From: Syngnathus acus
Lineage: Eukaryota; Chordata; Actinopteri; Syngnathiformes; Syngnathidae
Reading direction: 5' to 3'
Assembly: GCF_901709675.1 (NCBI RefSeq)
Contig: NC_051092.1
Location: 1,556,491-1,620,490 of the forward strand
DNA: 64,000 nucleotides
Below are positions 11,401 to 24,521 of this stretch, one piece after another. The first letter of the stretch is position 1; the number at the start of each line of letters is the position of its first letter. The notes below the pieces were generated by a model. It did no database searches, had not been told where the DNA came from, and saw only the letters and a program-made list of their open reading frames with translations. Made by a program: the position numbers and the translations under genes.

Positions 11401-14400
11401 TCGGGGTTTTGAAGGGGTGAAATGAAGCCCGCGGGGCCTTGGCGCGCCTAGCTCTGTAGGGAAATACGCCGTGGCAACACAATGGGAACAATCTTGTCCT
11501 TCAGTTTCTTTTGTGCTCTGTTGAACCTTACTGGCCGTTTAGTGTAGTCGTAGCAGTATTGTCTCACTCGGGTCTGCCTTTTTTTTTTTTTTTCTTTGCT
11601 AGCTTCAGAGAGCTACCCACAGGCTGACGAGATGACAGCCGCGACTTTGCCAGATTCTGAGAAACCCTCAGGGTTTATTACCCACGTTCCTCCATGTGTT
11701 GGCTATGCAAATAAAGTTTGGGTTGGTGGCTTTCAGATGTGATAATTATGGATTTATTTGTAAGCTGTCACTTCCCTTAATGCTCAGGGACATCAAAATA
11801 AGTTCAAATGCAAGCATCAGAGAGGATCGCATTTGCTCGCCTAGCGCAGTTTCAAAGAACATGCGATTCTCATGACGCTAGGGGTCTGTCAATAAGCACT
11901 CATTTAGACAGCCGTGCGCTTGCGAGACCCTTGCCGCAATGCCGCCCTGCTCAAAATGTCTGCTTGAAAATATTTACATTGAGATATTGCAACATCAAGG
12001 TGCTTTTATCAGTGGGTGATGTGCAAACAAAGACAGGGAACACATTTTTACTGCCATCTCATCCCCCTGAAACAGACTGGAGCTGTTTCCATCAAACCTC
12101 TGATATCTAAAAATGAGGATCAAAAGAGGCTGCTGGCAATCAGTTGTACCGAAGGGGCACAATTATTTGGACAACCGGCAGACAAGAATCGAGACGATCT
12201 TGGAGTAGCAGTTTCAAAAACAATGTTAACTTGCGATGGGAAAATGAAGCTTCATATTCGCTTCATGAACCAGTTGTTGTTTTTTTTACTCCAATAGATG
12301 GCGCTGTTGTTTTAAAGAGGGTTTTTGGGAAATGAAAAGTCCGTGTGCTTTCAGTCCCAATGTTCAACTGAAAGTGAGTAGAGAAACACAACAAGTGGTT
12401 CACGAAGCTTCATCTTCCCTTTAATACTTGTAACCAACTAATGGTTCAAGTTTCTTCAATGCCACACAAGAACCAAACACAAATCAGAGACCAGGACCAG
12501 ATAAACCCTGAACAAAGAATAAAAAAAGAGGTCTTGAGATGGTAGAGGGGCAGCGGGAACAGGTGAATATCTCCTGCTTATGTTTCACCGGGAGAGGAAA
12601 CACAAGGCAGAGCAAAGCATAACACACACACACACTGACACACACACATACACTCTGGTGGGAGAAAATGTCTGGGGCTCAAAGAATGTTATCTCCACTA
12701 TGAGTCTGTCAGTCTCTCAAAAGCAAGTGCACATTAAGGCCTGATAAAAACTACGCAACCCGGCCATCCGTCTTGATCTGTCCACGTTACCAGAGTGGGA
12801 AGCCGAAACACGGACTAGCTGCCGCACCGTGGAAGAAAAGTGCAATTGTAGGTCGACTCGTTTCTTCACACACTGGCCTGACTTCCTTCACCGTCTCGTG
12901 TACAGAAATATGTCAGCTAGGAGAGACAAGCTACTTACCTTGTCTGTGATTACAGTTCACCGATGATTACAATAAAGTGAATAAACCAAGAGGGAATAAC
13001 ATTTCAAGGGGTTGGACAGTTTGGGCAAATGTAGGATTGACATCATCTTTGTACCTGCCGTAATAAAAGTTTCGGTGTAGACAAGGAGCAGCAGAACTTA
13101 CCTTTAAAATGTGTAGAAGATCAGACAAAGGCAGAGACAGCACCGAAAAGAAGAGAAAAATAAATGATTTAGACCACAGTGGCTAAATAATACATCAAAT
13201 AAAAGGACAATGAATTGGTCACCGATTGGCTACGATAAGAAATTCAAACGGCCAACAATCATCTCCCTATTACGGCAAAGTCTCCTCATTGCGAGTGTAA
13301 ATGAAATGTTTCGATAAGAATCGTCTCAATGACAAACTGAGGTTATATAGTCAATCCTGCTGGCAAATACGTGTGTCGTACTGATAAAGTGGAGCTCGCC
13401 GTCGGCCCGTAGGTCTCTGGGCTCCTCCAGCTCTCACGTCTCTCCTTCACAAACACACAGACGCCCCGATAGACTTCTATCTACTCGTGTTTCTGTGTGT
13501 GTATGTGCACAAGATTGCGCCTCTCCGGAGGCAGTTTGGGAGTGGCGCTGGGCTGCCTCAGAGCACATTCTATCAGCTGCGCAAGATAGCATCTGATGAC
13601 TTGTGCGATGTAATTGAAGTGTAGATTACTATCTCTCATGCGCTTGTCAGATCAGAAATAATAAAAATGCAGGGAGTTAGCGGCGGCTGGCGCTCGCTGG
13701 AACTCGAGCCGGCTGTGTCAGACTCGTGCGCTGCCGAATGAAGCCTCGCTATCGGTCTCGGGAGGACGTTACGCCGCAAAATTGAATCGCCACCCTCCCG
13801 CCGCCGCCATCCCGAAAATACACTCTGGATGAGTAGTATGACAGGCCAGGACATGGTCTGGCTCGGTCGGACAGGGGAGAGATGGAAGCCTGGCTGCTGA
13901 GAGATGAGAGAGTGTTGGAGGACACAGGCGGAGGCTTGATTGACAGCGGTAACAGCGCAAAGGTGTCAGACGTGGGCCGCACAGGAGTCAAAACTGGACT
14001 GAGCAGTTCAAGGACAGCAAAAAGCTTGGCGACGTGGCTGGCCATGTGGCTGAATATACATTTGAGGCAACATCACTGGAATATATGAAGGAGACATACA
14101 TTTTCCAGAGAAGCTCTGAGGTCTAACGCAATTCGACCTTTTATTTATTTTTTATTTGTTTTATTTATTTATTCATTCATTTATTTATGTATTTATTTAT
14201 TTGTATTTTTATATTTATTTATTTATATATTAATCCATTTATTTATTCAATCCCATATGATTCATTAGCATAATAATAATAATAATGATAATAATGATAA
14301 TAACAACAATAATAATAATAACAATGTTAATAATTTTCATAATATTAGAGTTTTAAAGAGATGAAAAAAAAAATACGCCCGCAAATCAAGAGAAACGACC

Positions 14401-15004
14401 ATGTTTTCTGCAAAAACAAGCAGCGAGCGCACAACGAGCGAGAAACTGATCAGGTTCACATGACACCAGGCCGCTCGCTCCATTTGTCGTGACGTCGAGG
14501 AAGCCCTCATTACCGCACCTCATGGGCAGCCGGCGCACGCTTTGAGGTACATCGTGGCATGAAACGAGCATACTTAATCCACTTGTTAATCAAGTACGCT
14601 CAAGAGCTCATGCATCTGAAGTGGCTCGCTCTCCTTGGAAGATTCGCCGCGTTCAAAGGAAATTGCGCTCAAGTGGGGGAAATGATTATTTCACATTATT
14701 GAAATTTCAGACTAAATCAAAGACGGCTATAAGCAGAAGGTATGCTGTCAATGCCAACACATAGTTTGAAAGAAGGAATCTTATCTTCATCTTATGAACT
14801 GACTTCATTTCTAAAAGACACAAATGATAAGGTGGTGGTCGGTAAGAACAAAAGTTCTTGATACGTTGGTCGTCAAAGGGTCACTGCCCTCTTGCTCTCC
14901 AGCAGACAGAAAGAAATGAGGAAGAGATGCCTTTGCCTCTCTTCCTCCCTCCTTCTTCCCAAGAAGCTGCTCTGAGGCCCAGTGCCGCCCTCCCCCTGCT
15001 GCGC
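11401..15004. other. Noncoding stretch with low-complexity DNA
   Basis: No exon is supported. It holds a T run at 11579-11593 and a CA-rich microsatellite at about 12622-12650. Two consensus-like minus-strand donors lie near 12936 and 13098 with no matching exon. The GC-rich patch at 13680-14040 contains overlapping open frames on both strands without any recognisable domain. Confidence 0.5.
14141..14336. repeat. (TTTA)n then (AAT)n low-complexity tract
   Basis: An imperfect TTTA/TTCA array (about 14141-14245) is followed after 25 bases by an AAT/ATA array (about 14271-14336). It is a strand-asymmetric simple repeat, probably prone to length change. Confidence 0.85.
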
Positions 15005-15145
15005 CAACAAGTTTCCTTTTCACTTCAATTAATGAGCCATAAATAACCCAATGAAGGTGTCAGCAAAGAGCACCATTTATCATGGCTTTCTCCAACTCCA
15101 CCACATGTGACAGGAAGCTCATTCCCAGCCGCAAACAAAGACAAT
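15005..15145. promoter_or_regulatory. Candidate conserved noncoding element
   Basis: A compact repeat-free block with AATTAATGAGCCATAAATAA and AACAAAGACAAT-type motifs sits just before a poly-A run. Its composition (homeodomain and SOX/TCF-like words, no open frame) is like known vertebrate enhancers. Conservation is not testable here. Confidence 0.3.
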
Positions 15146-18100
15146 GCAAAAAAAAAAAAAAGGGAGATTTATTCCTGGACCAACAGTCCCAACCTAGAAT
15201 TCATCTTGTGCTGGGACTCTCACAGGTGTAGCCGTTTGACAAATATACCAGGACGTCCACAGTCGGGCTAGCAATAAATTTGGCTAAGAGGGGGGAGCAA
15301 CACACTCCCCGAGATCCCCAGAGGCTGGCGGGGAGTCCATGTTAAAGACACTTCTTTATGTCCCCGTCTACTTCGGGCTGTGGATCACAAGAGGCAGCCT
15401 GGGCCTTGTGGAGAGGGGAAAAAAAAAATACAAATGAATGAGAGAAGCCGCTAGAAATATCAGGTTGGTCTGAGGAGCGGGAAGAATTGCTTTGTCAAGG
15501 TGACCCACAAATGTCATTGCAAGTCGACAGTGAGAAAAGAAAAAAAAAAAAACTCTGAATCACTGACTCTGAACTGAACGTCTCCTGAGCAAACAGAGGT
15601 AGAGTATGGATAGTTTCGGCGGAAAGACGGAAAACGCCGCTGAATAATATATGACAGCTTGGGGTTTTCGGATTCAACATTAAAAGCGTGACAAGAGTAC
15701 AATCTCTACTGTGCTTTATTGGAAATCCACAAATAAAACCTTGAAACACGAAAAAAAAACAAAAAAAAAACAGTCCACCGCCACAGAGCAAGAAGCTCGT
15801 AATAATGACAAGCTGGAGAATTTGAAAGCTTCTGAACCTTTTGCCACCTTTTTACATTTTACTGTGCTAACACGGCAGAGTTATGCTTGCCCTCAGAGCA
15901 GCGTTTACAAATGTGAGACGATATTCTCGATTACATAACGGCTCCTGAGTTTGATTAATATCAGTCTTTATGAAGCAATTGATGAATAACTAGGATTAAA
16001 ATTACGATGGCAGTAGTGGTAAGTGAGATCATGTCAGAACCACAGTAGCGCTCTTGCCTGCTAAAACAGAAAACCTGATTTATTAAAAAATGGCCCACTA
16101 CAAATGTTGACCACATCAAATTGTGCGGAGTAATTTGCGCCTATTAAAATTCCTTTCATAAATAGTCCTACGTCTGTTGCAGGTACTCGAAGCTAGCTGC
16201 TAGCTACTAGCTGCTAACACCAGCAACAACGGAAATAGTTAGCTATTAGCTGCATCCTTAATTAGCAATTCAACTTGATTTTGGGATGATGACGTGTTGT
16301 CGCTGGTGCCAACAGTATGTAACGGCAAACAAAAGTGTCCATGTATTATTTGGGAATTTTTCATTTTGAAGTTGGCCACAGCACAGTGTGTTACCATCAC
16401 GCGTAGCATGAACAATTGCGGCTAGCTTGACTTGTCTTGGCGTACATCAAATGAACAGGTGCCCGAGGCAGACAAAAAATCATCAAACTACTTTTCTTTT
16501 TAATTGAGGTAGCCTACTTGAATCACTCGAGGACTCATTTAACCCTCAAATCATTTTATTGTAATGTCGAGTATGAACTAACACGGATTTCCCATTTAAA
16601 CGGAATAAGATGCGACTCGGGTGTTCTGGCAAAACGACCTCGCACATTATACCGAGCGAGAGGCGGATGTTTGAGCATTCCGGCGCGAGCGGCAGATGAC
16701 TCCTGATACACTCTCCATAAAACAAACTACAGTATATGATGTTCCCGACGTCTCGGGCACGGGGAGGTGAGCCGAGGGAGCGAAATCAAATCCATTACGG
16801 CCGAGGCCGTTATCAGGAAAAAACATAACATTTGTACAATTTTCCCAGCCACCCCCAGTGATATAAATGTCCAGCAACTATAATCAGTCTGGGTTACAGA
16901 CACGGCCAGAAAGCTGTGATAAATGACATTTCCCAAAATCACGCTGACATTTTCTCTTATCAAGCAGCAGGCACTGGCATGGTGAGAGCAGGCTTGTCAG
17001 TCAGAGGCAGACAGGCCTCATACCTTATCACAAGGGCACTCTCTCGCCTCTCTGGAGCTAATGCCGAGTTTGGAGATGGGGTCGGTCGGGAAACCCGAGC
17101 CGCTGTGCCTGAATGTGTGGTTATTGCGACTTTTGAATCTGGGGGTGGAAAGAAACCAGAAGTAGACTTCACACGGCGCCTGTGTAGAAGACACTCGCTA
17201 CGCTTCTTCTTCTTTGGTCGACAACTTTAAAGCAGCAAATGCAGATAAGGATGCCACAGTTACCCCCCCCCCCCCTTACATCCTCCATCCTTGCTGCAGA
17301 GCGTCTTTAGCAGCAGACACAGAGCGGAAAATTAAATATTAAAGGTTGATAATGACGCTCTTCATTAACATGTGATTCTGAATCAAATGTAGAATACATA
17401 AATATAGAAATAATAAGAACGTCTATAAGTGGACATGTTGAATGACGATAAAAGAAACGAGAGAGAGAAGAGAGCGTGAGGGATTTTTTTTGGCGGTCGG
17501 GAAGAAATGATTGAAGTCGAGAGGAAGAGATCAGAAAGAAATGGTCGTCGGCAGCACAAACTCAGCTTAGTTTGATTACGATCTGTCACTGCGTTGGGTG
17601 TGAGACCTGCCTTGTTACGGCCTTGCTGTTCATTTTGTCATTTTTACTCGCACAGTTTCGACTTTGTCAAATCAAAACACTTGGCTTTATGTTGTCGACT
17701 TTTCTATTTGGAGTTTTAGGTTTGAATTAAGATGGCTGTCGAAAAGCCACGATAAATCTGAAAATAAAGATATAAAATATATATACAAAAAATAATTAAA
17801 AAAATTTAAAAATAATAAAAATATATAACAAATATATAAATAAATAAGTGGGGGGGGGGGGGCAGAAAGCATGTATGCTAAGCCGTGTTGACTCGGCCCA
17901 AAACATCATCTGTCTTCCTTTCTACGTTTGGGAGCTTTTCAAAACTCACAAGCATTACTTGAGGAATCCCCGACTCAAATCTGCATGAAATGAGAGGCTG
18001 GGAAAATAAACAGCAAACATTGGAAGCAGAGGAGATACGGCGAGGAGAATCTCAACTCAGCGCCTGACGGATTCCGTTTGGAGGCCCGTTCACTCCCACC

Positions 18101-19013
18101 CCAACTGCGATCTCAGCTGGAAGTGATGGATGGGTTAACAGGGTATAAATTATATAACAGCAGGTAAAACGATATCAACTCATTAGATTCCAATGCTTTT
18201 ATTTTCCCCGGGAGTCGCGAGAGTAATTGATGTCTCGCTTGCTCGTCTCCAGTTTGTTTTTTACCGCGACAGAACGGGTGAGATAATTCACACTCGGCTG
18301 TCACACTGGCACGGCGTACAAAAGCAACAGTATTTTTTCCCTGACTGCACGGAATAAAAGGCCGACTTACCAAGGAAAACCATTTGCAAAGTGATGAGGT
18401 GGCAAGCGCTCGTAGGAAACAGGAAATATTCTCTGACATTGACCGCGAGGAAATCGCCTCATCCTTACGTTGACGCGTGCGACCGAGCCGACGATATCGT
18501 TAAATAAGGCGTGTATCGAAATCATTTATTTTTTTTGCAGCTGACTTGAGACCAAAACTAGAAAAATAAAACAAGACAATTGGGGACCGTACGCTTCCGT
18601 CAGCGTGGCTTTGTGCATCTGGCCGATGTGTGCAGAGTGACTTCACCTCCGCGGTCATTTCTGACACAATTATTCATAACATGTGTTAGCATCCAGCGCC
18701 AGCTCTGATCTTTGGAGAGGAAAATTAAACAATTATGTTCCCTAAAATGGTCAATGGCAACAGAATTCAAGACTGCTTTCAAAGGAAATAGCCATAGTGG
18801 ATTTTTGTTTTCTTTAAACAGTTGAGTGCAACCAGCTGCTGTGCAGAGAATAAAGTTTAAGAAATGATTTCATTTGCGTCACACCCGAGTATAAATACAA
18901 CTGATGTCCGTCTCATGACGTATTGGCAATTTTAAGACGCGTAATGAAAATTATAGTGGCGGAGTGTGTGTTTCCTTAAACTTTAGGAGTTTATAGACTT
19001 AGCCATTCATTTT
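15146..19013. other. Noncoding stretch
   Basis: No exon is supported. It holds poly-A runs near 15148, 15540 and 15750, a C run at about 17265-17274, a G run near 17849-17862, and a patch of TAGCTGCTAGC-like repeats at 16190-16260. A minus-strand frame at 18113-18439 passes a donor-like CTTG|GTAAGT near 18371, but I see no convincing acceptor or domain. Confidence 0.5.
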
Positions 19014-19187
19014 TACCGTAATTTTCGGACTATAAGTCGCGGTTTTTTTTCATAGTTTGGGTGGGGGGGCGACTTATACTCAGGAGCGATTTATATACAT
19101 ATATATGTTTTTTTTTCACTTTTTTGGGCATTTTATGGCTGGTGCGACTTATACTCCGGTGCGACTTATAGTCCGAAAATTACGGTA
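19014..19187. mobile_element. MITE with perfect 27-bp terminal inverted repeats
   Basis: The outer 27 bases at 19014-19040 and 19161-19187 are exact reverse complements. Each begins TACCGTAATTTTCGGACTAT and continues to AAGTCGC. The end TA can be read as a TA target duplication, as in Tc1/mariner-type elements. Inside are further copies of the GCGACTTATACTC word (about 19069 and 19143). There is no coding capacity. The perfect ends suggest it is younger than the related copy at 23048-23346. Confidence 0.88.
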
Positions 19188-22100
19188 TGTCTTTTATTTG
19201 ACGTCCCTTGTGGGGACTTGTAGAACTCCCCCAACCTCTCTGTATTTGCTTTCCTCAGAATATTTGTCTCTTCCCTGCTTCTTTATCATCAATGGCGTCA
19301 TTAGTTCAAGCAAAGCAACAAAAACATGGATGAGATTCCGTCGTGGACTTTCGGAGCATATGGGCTGTCATTCCTCTTTAGATTCATCATGAACTATAAC
19401 GGTCGTTTCGCTTAGTCGGCGTTTCTCCTCGACTCGCTTAGTTCGCGACTCGGGCTTGCTGCTTTTGTGTATCCCCCTCCCTCCGCCGTTCTGTCTTTAT
19501 TATTATTTACTGAGCCCTCCAGCCAGCCAGAAGTCAGACTGCTCGCTGTCCTGTCCACTCTCCAGTCTAAAAACACGACAGCACCATCAAGAGACTTTGA
19601 AGAAAACAATATGTGACGGCACCGACGAGGAGCGGGGGAGGACATAACGAAAGAGGCCGTGGTCTCGTGGTGTCAAAAAGATTCAGTCATAACAGTTGAA
19701 AAGTGCAACCGCGTCGATAGATAGCAGATAACGTCAGGAGCGCCGGCGTCTACCGCTCGCCACTTTTAAAAAAGAAGATCCCCGAGAGTTTGACATTCAT
19801 TTTTCAGGGAGGAGCTCAGACGCCCAAAGATCAATATCTAATCTGGTGAAATAAATTGCTCCTGTTTGTCTTTCATCTTTGAGGAAGTGTATAAGTATTC
19901 TGACAAGAGCGTAGAAGCATTAATCAAATGGTCGGGATAATGATTCACGGGGGGGGAAGAGCGGCGGCGCTAGCTAGCGTAGCCCGCTGGAATACACACG
20001 TCGGTTGTTGACGTCTCATCTTGTTACTTCGGCTCGGGCGGCTTGAGCGTAGATCATCTGCTCGCCAAGTCGCAAAGCAAAAGCAGGAATTGGCTAGCTA
20101 AGAAAAGGTTCCATTCCCTTGTGCACACGCTGCATAATACAGCGTAACATGCGCCGATGTCATACACTTGTGCATCTGACCTTCCGCTACGTGACAGTAA
20201 AGAATCCCCCCCCTCCCTCTCCCCATTTCTTCTCAGCCCTTGTCTTTGCAATTACCATGTTCCAATCTCAACTTGTCCCCACAGTCACCCACAATACCCA
20301 GAAGGATTGGCCGTCTTTCTTCTGGTACAGCAATTACCGACCCTATCTCTTTGAAACAAAAAAGTTTGGGTGTCGGATATTAGAAAATGTCAAATTCAGG
20401 TTATATTTTACTTTTAGTCCAAAGGCGATGCAGTTGGCTCTCTGGAAACGCCTTTTTTTTTTTTTTTTTGCATTATGCATGAAGCGAAGGACCTCACCGT
20501 TGTTATTTTCGACTGGGCACACCTGGGATTGACTAGGAAAGAAAAAAAAAAATCCCTCACAGCTTGTTTAACTTAAATACGTAAAGCTCTTAATAAAGAC
20601 TGAGTTGATAAACATACTTTTAGCTGTAGTATTTTCTGAACAGGCTGAATTCCAATAGTTCCTCGTCGGGTGATGCGCATGAACCGAGGTCTCTTATCAC
20701 AATTCGGCAGGACAGATTAATCACGTCCCGTCTTTCACCTGCACGCCCGACGTGCTGCCTTCTTCGGCAGCCATGACACCAGCACTGACGGTGCCAGACT
20801 CCAGTCTGCCCACTTGCTACACTTACAGCCGACTTTGAAATGGGATTTTAGAACAGCAACCTATTTTGGACTGTCTTAAATAAAAGTTGGTGATCCCTAA
20901 TTTATAACGGTAGTCCAGCTACGGCTAACGCTATCCGGAATCTTGTGCCCAAATCCGAGTCTGCCCAGCAACTTCGTCTGGCTGCGGTGAAGCTCGTGTG
21001 GCCTGATGGAAAAGTCTGGTGATGTAACAAGCTTCACGCCCACTTCCCGTCTCCTCCACCACTTCAGACTTCCATGAGACTTCTTTTCCTGCCTGAATTT
21101 GGCTTTGCAAACACTGACAGACATCACCCAGTTTGGTCCTAACCGTTTTTTGTTTTTTTTTGCCTGACTAAAATACTTTCAAAATCTGTTTTTTCATTAA
21201 CTCCCAAAGTATTTCAGTGTGAAATTTGAGCATGTTGGAAAGAAACTGTTGATGAGGTGTCATGATGAGAAATAAAGTAGTTTAAACAAAACCTACTTTG
21301 GATGTGATCTGGCATCATTCACGCACGCACATCTGTTCCTACTACTTTACTTATGAAGACCATGTCCAGATTTACTGTTGCTATGGAAACATAACAAGAT
21401 GGACAGTCTCGTACTGACTTGAGCTGAACGGCCTTTTGAGCACTTTACTCAGCAAACTTGATCCTGTTTGGCCTTTTATGTAACGTCTCAAATGAACAGC
21501 TCTCAGTTTGGGACAATGAAAACCAGGCCGGACGGGAGGCAAAACAGTAGGGGGCGCTCTACTGTGCTGTCTGACTGAAAGGAATGCAGCCCAAAAACGT
21601 AAGTTGCTCATTTCCTCCAGGTGTTTGCAACAATAGCGGGTGCTTACAAAGTCGTGGTTAATCCTTTGCTAGCAACTCATTTGAGAGCTCTGAGGTGAGC
21701 AGACGTTGATGGAAACAGCTCCGGGCAGCCCATTGGATGAGCAAAACCAGACCAAGCAAAAATTAAGCTCGTTATAGGCCGATTTTTTTTTTAATTCTCT
21801 CAATTCAGCCGGCGTGTTTCTCTCCCCCCGCAACATGGAAGCGGGGATTTACATACTGCAGGTAAACTGGGGAATAAAGAACGCAGATCCAATTCAACCT
21901 CCGGGGAGCTAATTAGTTACAATTAAGTTTCTGCTTCACTTGTTGTGTGGGATTATTTGGTAAACAACCAGAGAATGTGGAAAGAATCTTGGCCTTCTCC
22001 CTGAACCTGAGAAGCGCTCCACTCATATGAGGAAATTTAGCCTTGTGTGGATTTTTATTCATCTTTCAGGCTCCTGTGGTGAGATATTGACATCAGACTT

Positions 22101-23047
22101 ATTAGAGGCGTGTTGAAAGAGAGAGGAGAGCATCCACTTGATGGATTTAAAAGGAATTAAAGAAGTGCATAATCCGCCACTGTGAACACATGAGTGGCCG
22201 GTCTTATTAACAGAGCAGAGCCGAGTCGCTGTAAAACCAAGGCCCCGCTTTGAGTTAATTGCACGTTGACTTCATTAACCTTGATGTTCAGTTTGAAGCT
22301 TCCACTTCTTCGCGGGCTCATTATGCCCACAATCACATCGTAGCGAGAGCAAAAAAAAAAAAAAAAAGCTAACAAATAAAAAGATACGAGGTCGCTTTGG
22401 TTTGTGCGTGGGGAGGGTGAAGTCGCGCGACATGAAACAAGCGTCACTTGTGTGTTTTGGCGGCTTTGTCGTATCATCACCAGGTCTGAACCCTGTCAAT
22501 GTCTGATGAAAAGCAAACACGAGATAGAATTGAATAATTAGTGTCACAATGGATAAAAAAAAAACATTGTGTAACATATTAAATATCAAAACGGAAGCCT
22601 GTTTCTAACCCGTTGGCTTATCTGCTCTTCAGGTGGAGCTCAAGGTGTTCCATGCCTAAGTTGACATTGGCATTCGGTGTGCTATGCGATGCAAAATGTT
22701 TCATTATAAGGCAGAGAGGGAAATGACACCTGCTGGGCAAACAGGCCATATATTGTAATGTAGCTTAGCCGCCACTCGCTCAACTGCTTGCACTACAAAG
22801 CGGCCCATCAAAGTGAGATCTGAGGGGCTGAGTGAAGAAGATCACGGCTCTTTTCACACCTTGTCAGACCCGCTCTCCTCTAGCACTTACCGACGTGGCG
22901 GCGCTTTTCCTTTGCTGGATCGGCAACTTTTTCCTCTCTCTCTCGCTCGCAAGAAAATATCAAAACTACAGCCACTGGATGGTTCTATTAAAAATGGTGC
23001 TTTAATTACTTGCAATTACACGCTTGCTGGCAAGTCTTGGGCACGAT
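19188..23047. other. Noncoding stretch, including a candidate regulatory block
   Basis: No exon is supported. Long T or A runs occur near 20453-20469 and 22350-22367. The part at about 21830-22300 is repeat-poor with TAATTAG and CAATTAAG words and could be a conserved element, by composition only. Confidence 0.45.
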
Positions 23048-23346
23048 GACTGTAATTTCTGGACTATAAGACGCACCCGAATATAAACCGCACCGGCTAA
23101 AATTAGGGCAAAATCCGGTTTTATTCAAATATAATCCGCAGGAGTTTTAATTTTTAATTTCCATATATAAAACAAGATGTGCAAATCATAGTTTGGGCAG
23201 CTCTTATCTCGTACAATATCATAAAAGTCATAAAACATTCATATGTAAGCCACACTATAAAATATTTATACATTATATATGATATATCCATATATTATTA
23301 TACACTTGTGCAAAAAGTAGCAGTTTATAGTCTGGAAAATAAGGTA
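23048..23346. mobile_element. Diverged MITE of the same terminal-repeat family
   Basis: The left end reads GACTGTAATTTCTGGACTAT then AAGACGCAC. The right end, reversed, reads TACCTTATTTTCCAGACTAT then AAACTGC. These match each other and the ends at 19014 and 52128 with several substitutions. The interior has CCGAATATAAACCGCACC and an AT-rich tail. It is about 299 bp with no coding capacity. Confidence 0.75.
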
Positions 23347-24204
23347 CTTTAGTGAAACATTTAAGACTAAATATGTTATTCTGCTGTTTAACCTCCACGG
23401 CAATTACCGGCCAACTTTATTTGGAACGTGTACAAGTGAACAGAAAAGAGACGTGTTTATCAAGTGAAACATCAAGCTGTGGCACAGGAAAAAAAAAAAA
23501 CTCACCTAAAATGTTAATAATGGTGCACAACAGGCAGATTACAAGGCACACTGAGCGCCACCCACCGTGCAGCGGCCCCCAGAATGTCACAGGAAAAACT
23601 TAACCACATGCCAAAGGCACTCGTCTCCATCAACACAGAGCCAGGGGAGAATTACATCCGCTGACAACCAGCAACAATATGTAACAGTCTCTCAACTGTG
23701 GAGGAGACACACCAAAATGAGTTGGGAACTTTGATTGTCCCGCGCGTCGCCTCCACGCGGATGCGCAGCTGAGCCAGTGCAGCTGGCACCATTGACAAAT
23801 GGGAAAAAATAGTCCAATTTGAGCTGGTCGTTAGCAGTCGGAGCGCGGCATTCCAGATAAATGAGCAGCTGCCTCGGTTATGGCAGGAGATCTTCCTGTG
23901 GAATTCCTGGGAGACCGGCCGGTACCGCAGCAACCCCTTGGCCGGCCGCGCCTTCGATCCGACAGGCCCGGCGTTACGGCAGAGGTGACCTTGTGGCGCC
24001 GCTCCTGCCGGGCTTCTTATTTTTACACTCACACCTTGCAAGTCTCCCTTGGCCTCCACTCTTATTTTTTTTTTCGAATCGCCATTTGAAGAAATATTGC
24101 AGCGGTTTTATTATTAACTTCTTTCCGTTGCGTTTCGTCAACAATGAAGGAGAGTGAGAAAGGGGTCGCTGTCTTCCGCGACAATTGGAGCAGGTGTGTC
24201 AGTA
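23347..24204. other. Noncoding stretch with a GC-rich patch
   Basis: The part at 23640-24060 is GC-rich and open on both strands. It contains the paired GGCCGGCC-type words near 23938-23948. No domain or splice frame stands out, so I do not call a gene. Confidence 0.45.
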
Positions 24205-24325
24205 GTAAAATAGTCAAAAGTTAAATAATTCTGAATGCAGTCAAGCAGCAAAAAGTGAATTTCCTCGTTGGCCACATCGTAAAATAGTAAAAAGTAAAAT
24301 AATTCTGGAATCAGCAAAAAGTGAA
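24205..24325. repeat. Imperfect local tandem duplication
   Basis: A unit beginning GTAAAATAGT and ending CAGCAAAAAGTGAA occurs at 24205-24259 and again at 24279-24325. The second copy lacks about ten internal bases. The offset is about 74 bases. Confidence 0.75.
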
Positions 24326-24340
24326 CTATGAAATATAATA

Positions 24341-24419
24341 GCTAGCTAGCTAGCTGTCTAACTATCTTGTATCTAGCTAGGTAGCGAGCTCAGCATCTAG
24401 ATAGCTATCTAGCTAGCAT
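24341..24419. repeat. Degenerate (GCTA)n tract
   Basis: A pure GCTAGCTAGCTAGCT run begins at 24341 and is followed by degraded ATCTAGCTAG and TCTAGATAGCTATCTAGCTAGC sequence with self-complementary words. Confidence 0.8.
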
Positions 24420-24435
24420 GGTAGATTGCTACAGT

Positions 24436-24521
24436 AAGAAACATGAAGTCGACACTTTATTTGATTTGGCCACAAAAATTGATGTGGCGGACCACATGTG
24501 GTCCCTTGAGTTTGACACCTG
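24436..24521. mobile_element. Relic terminus of a hAT-like MITE
   Basis: Read inward on the minus strand from 24521 the sequence is CAGGTGTCAAACTCAAGGGA, matching the right end of the element at 57445-57687. It includes a perfect 16-bp palindrome GGACCACATGTGGTCC at 24489-24504. The other terminus is not recognisable. Confidence 0.55.
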
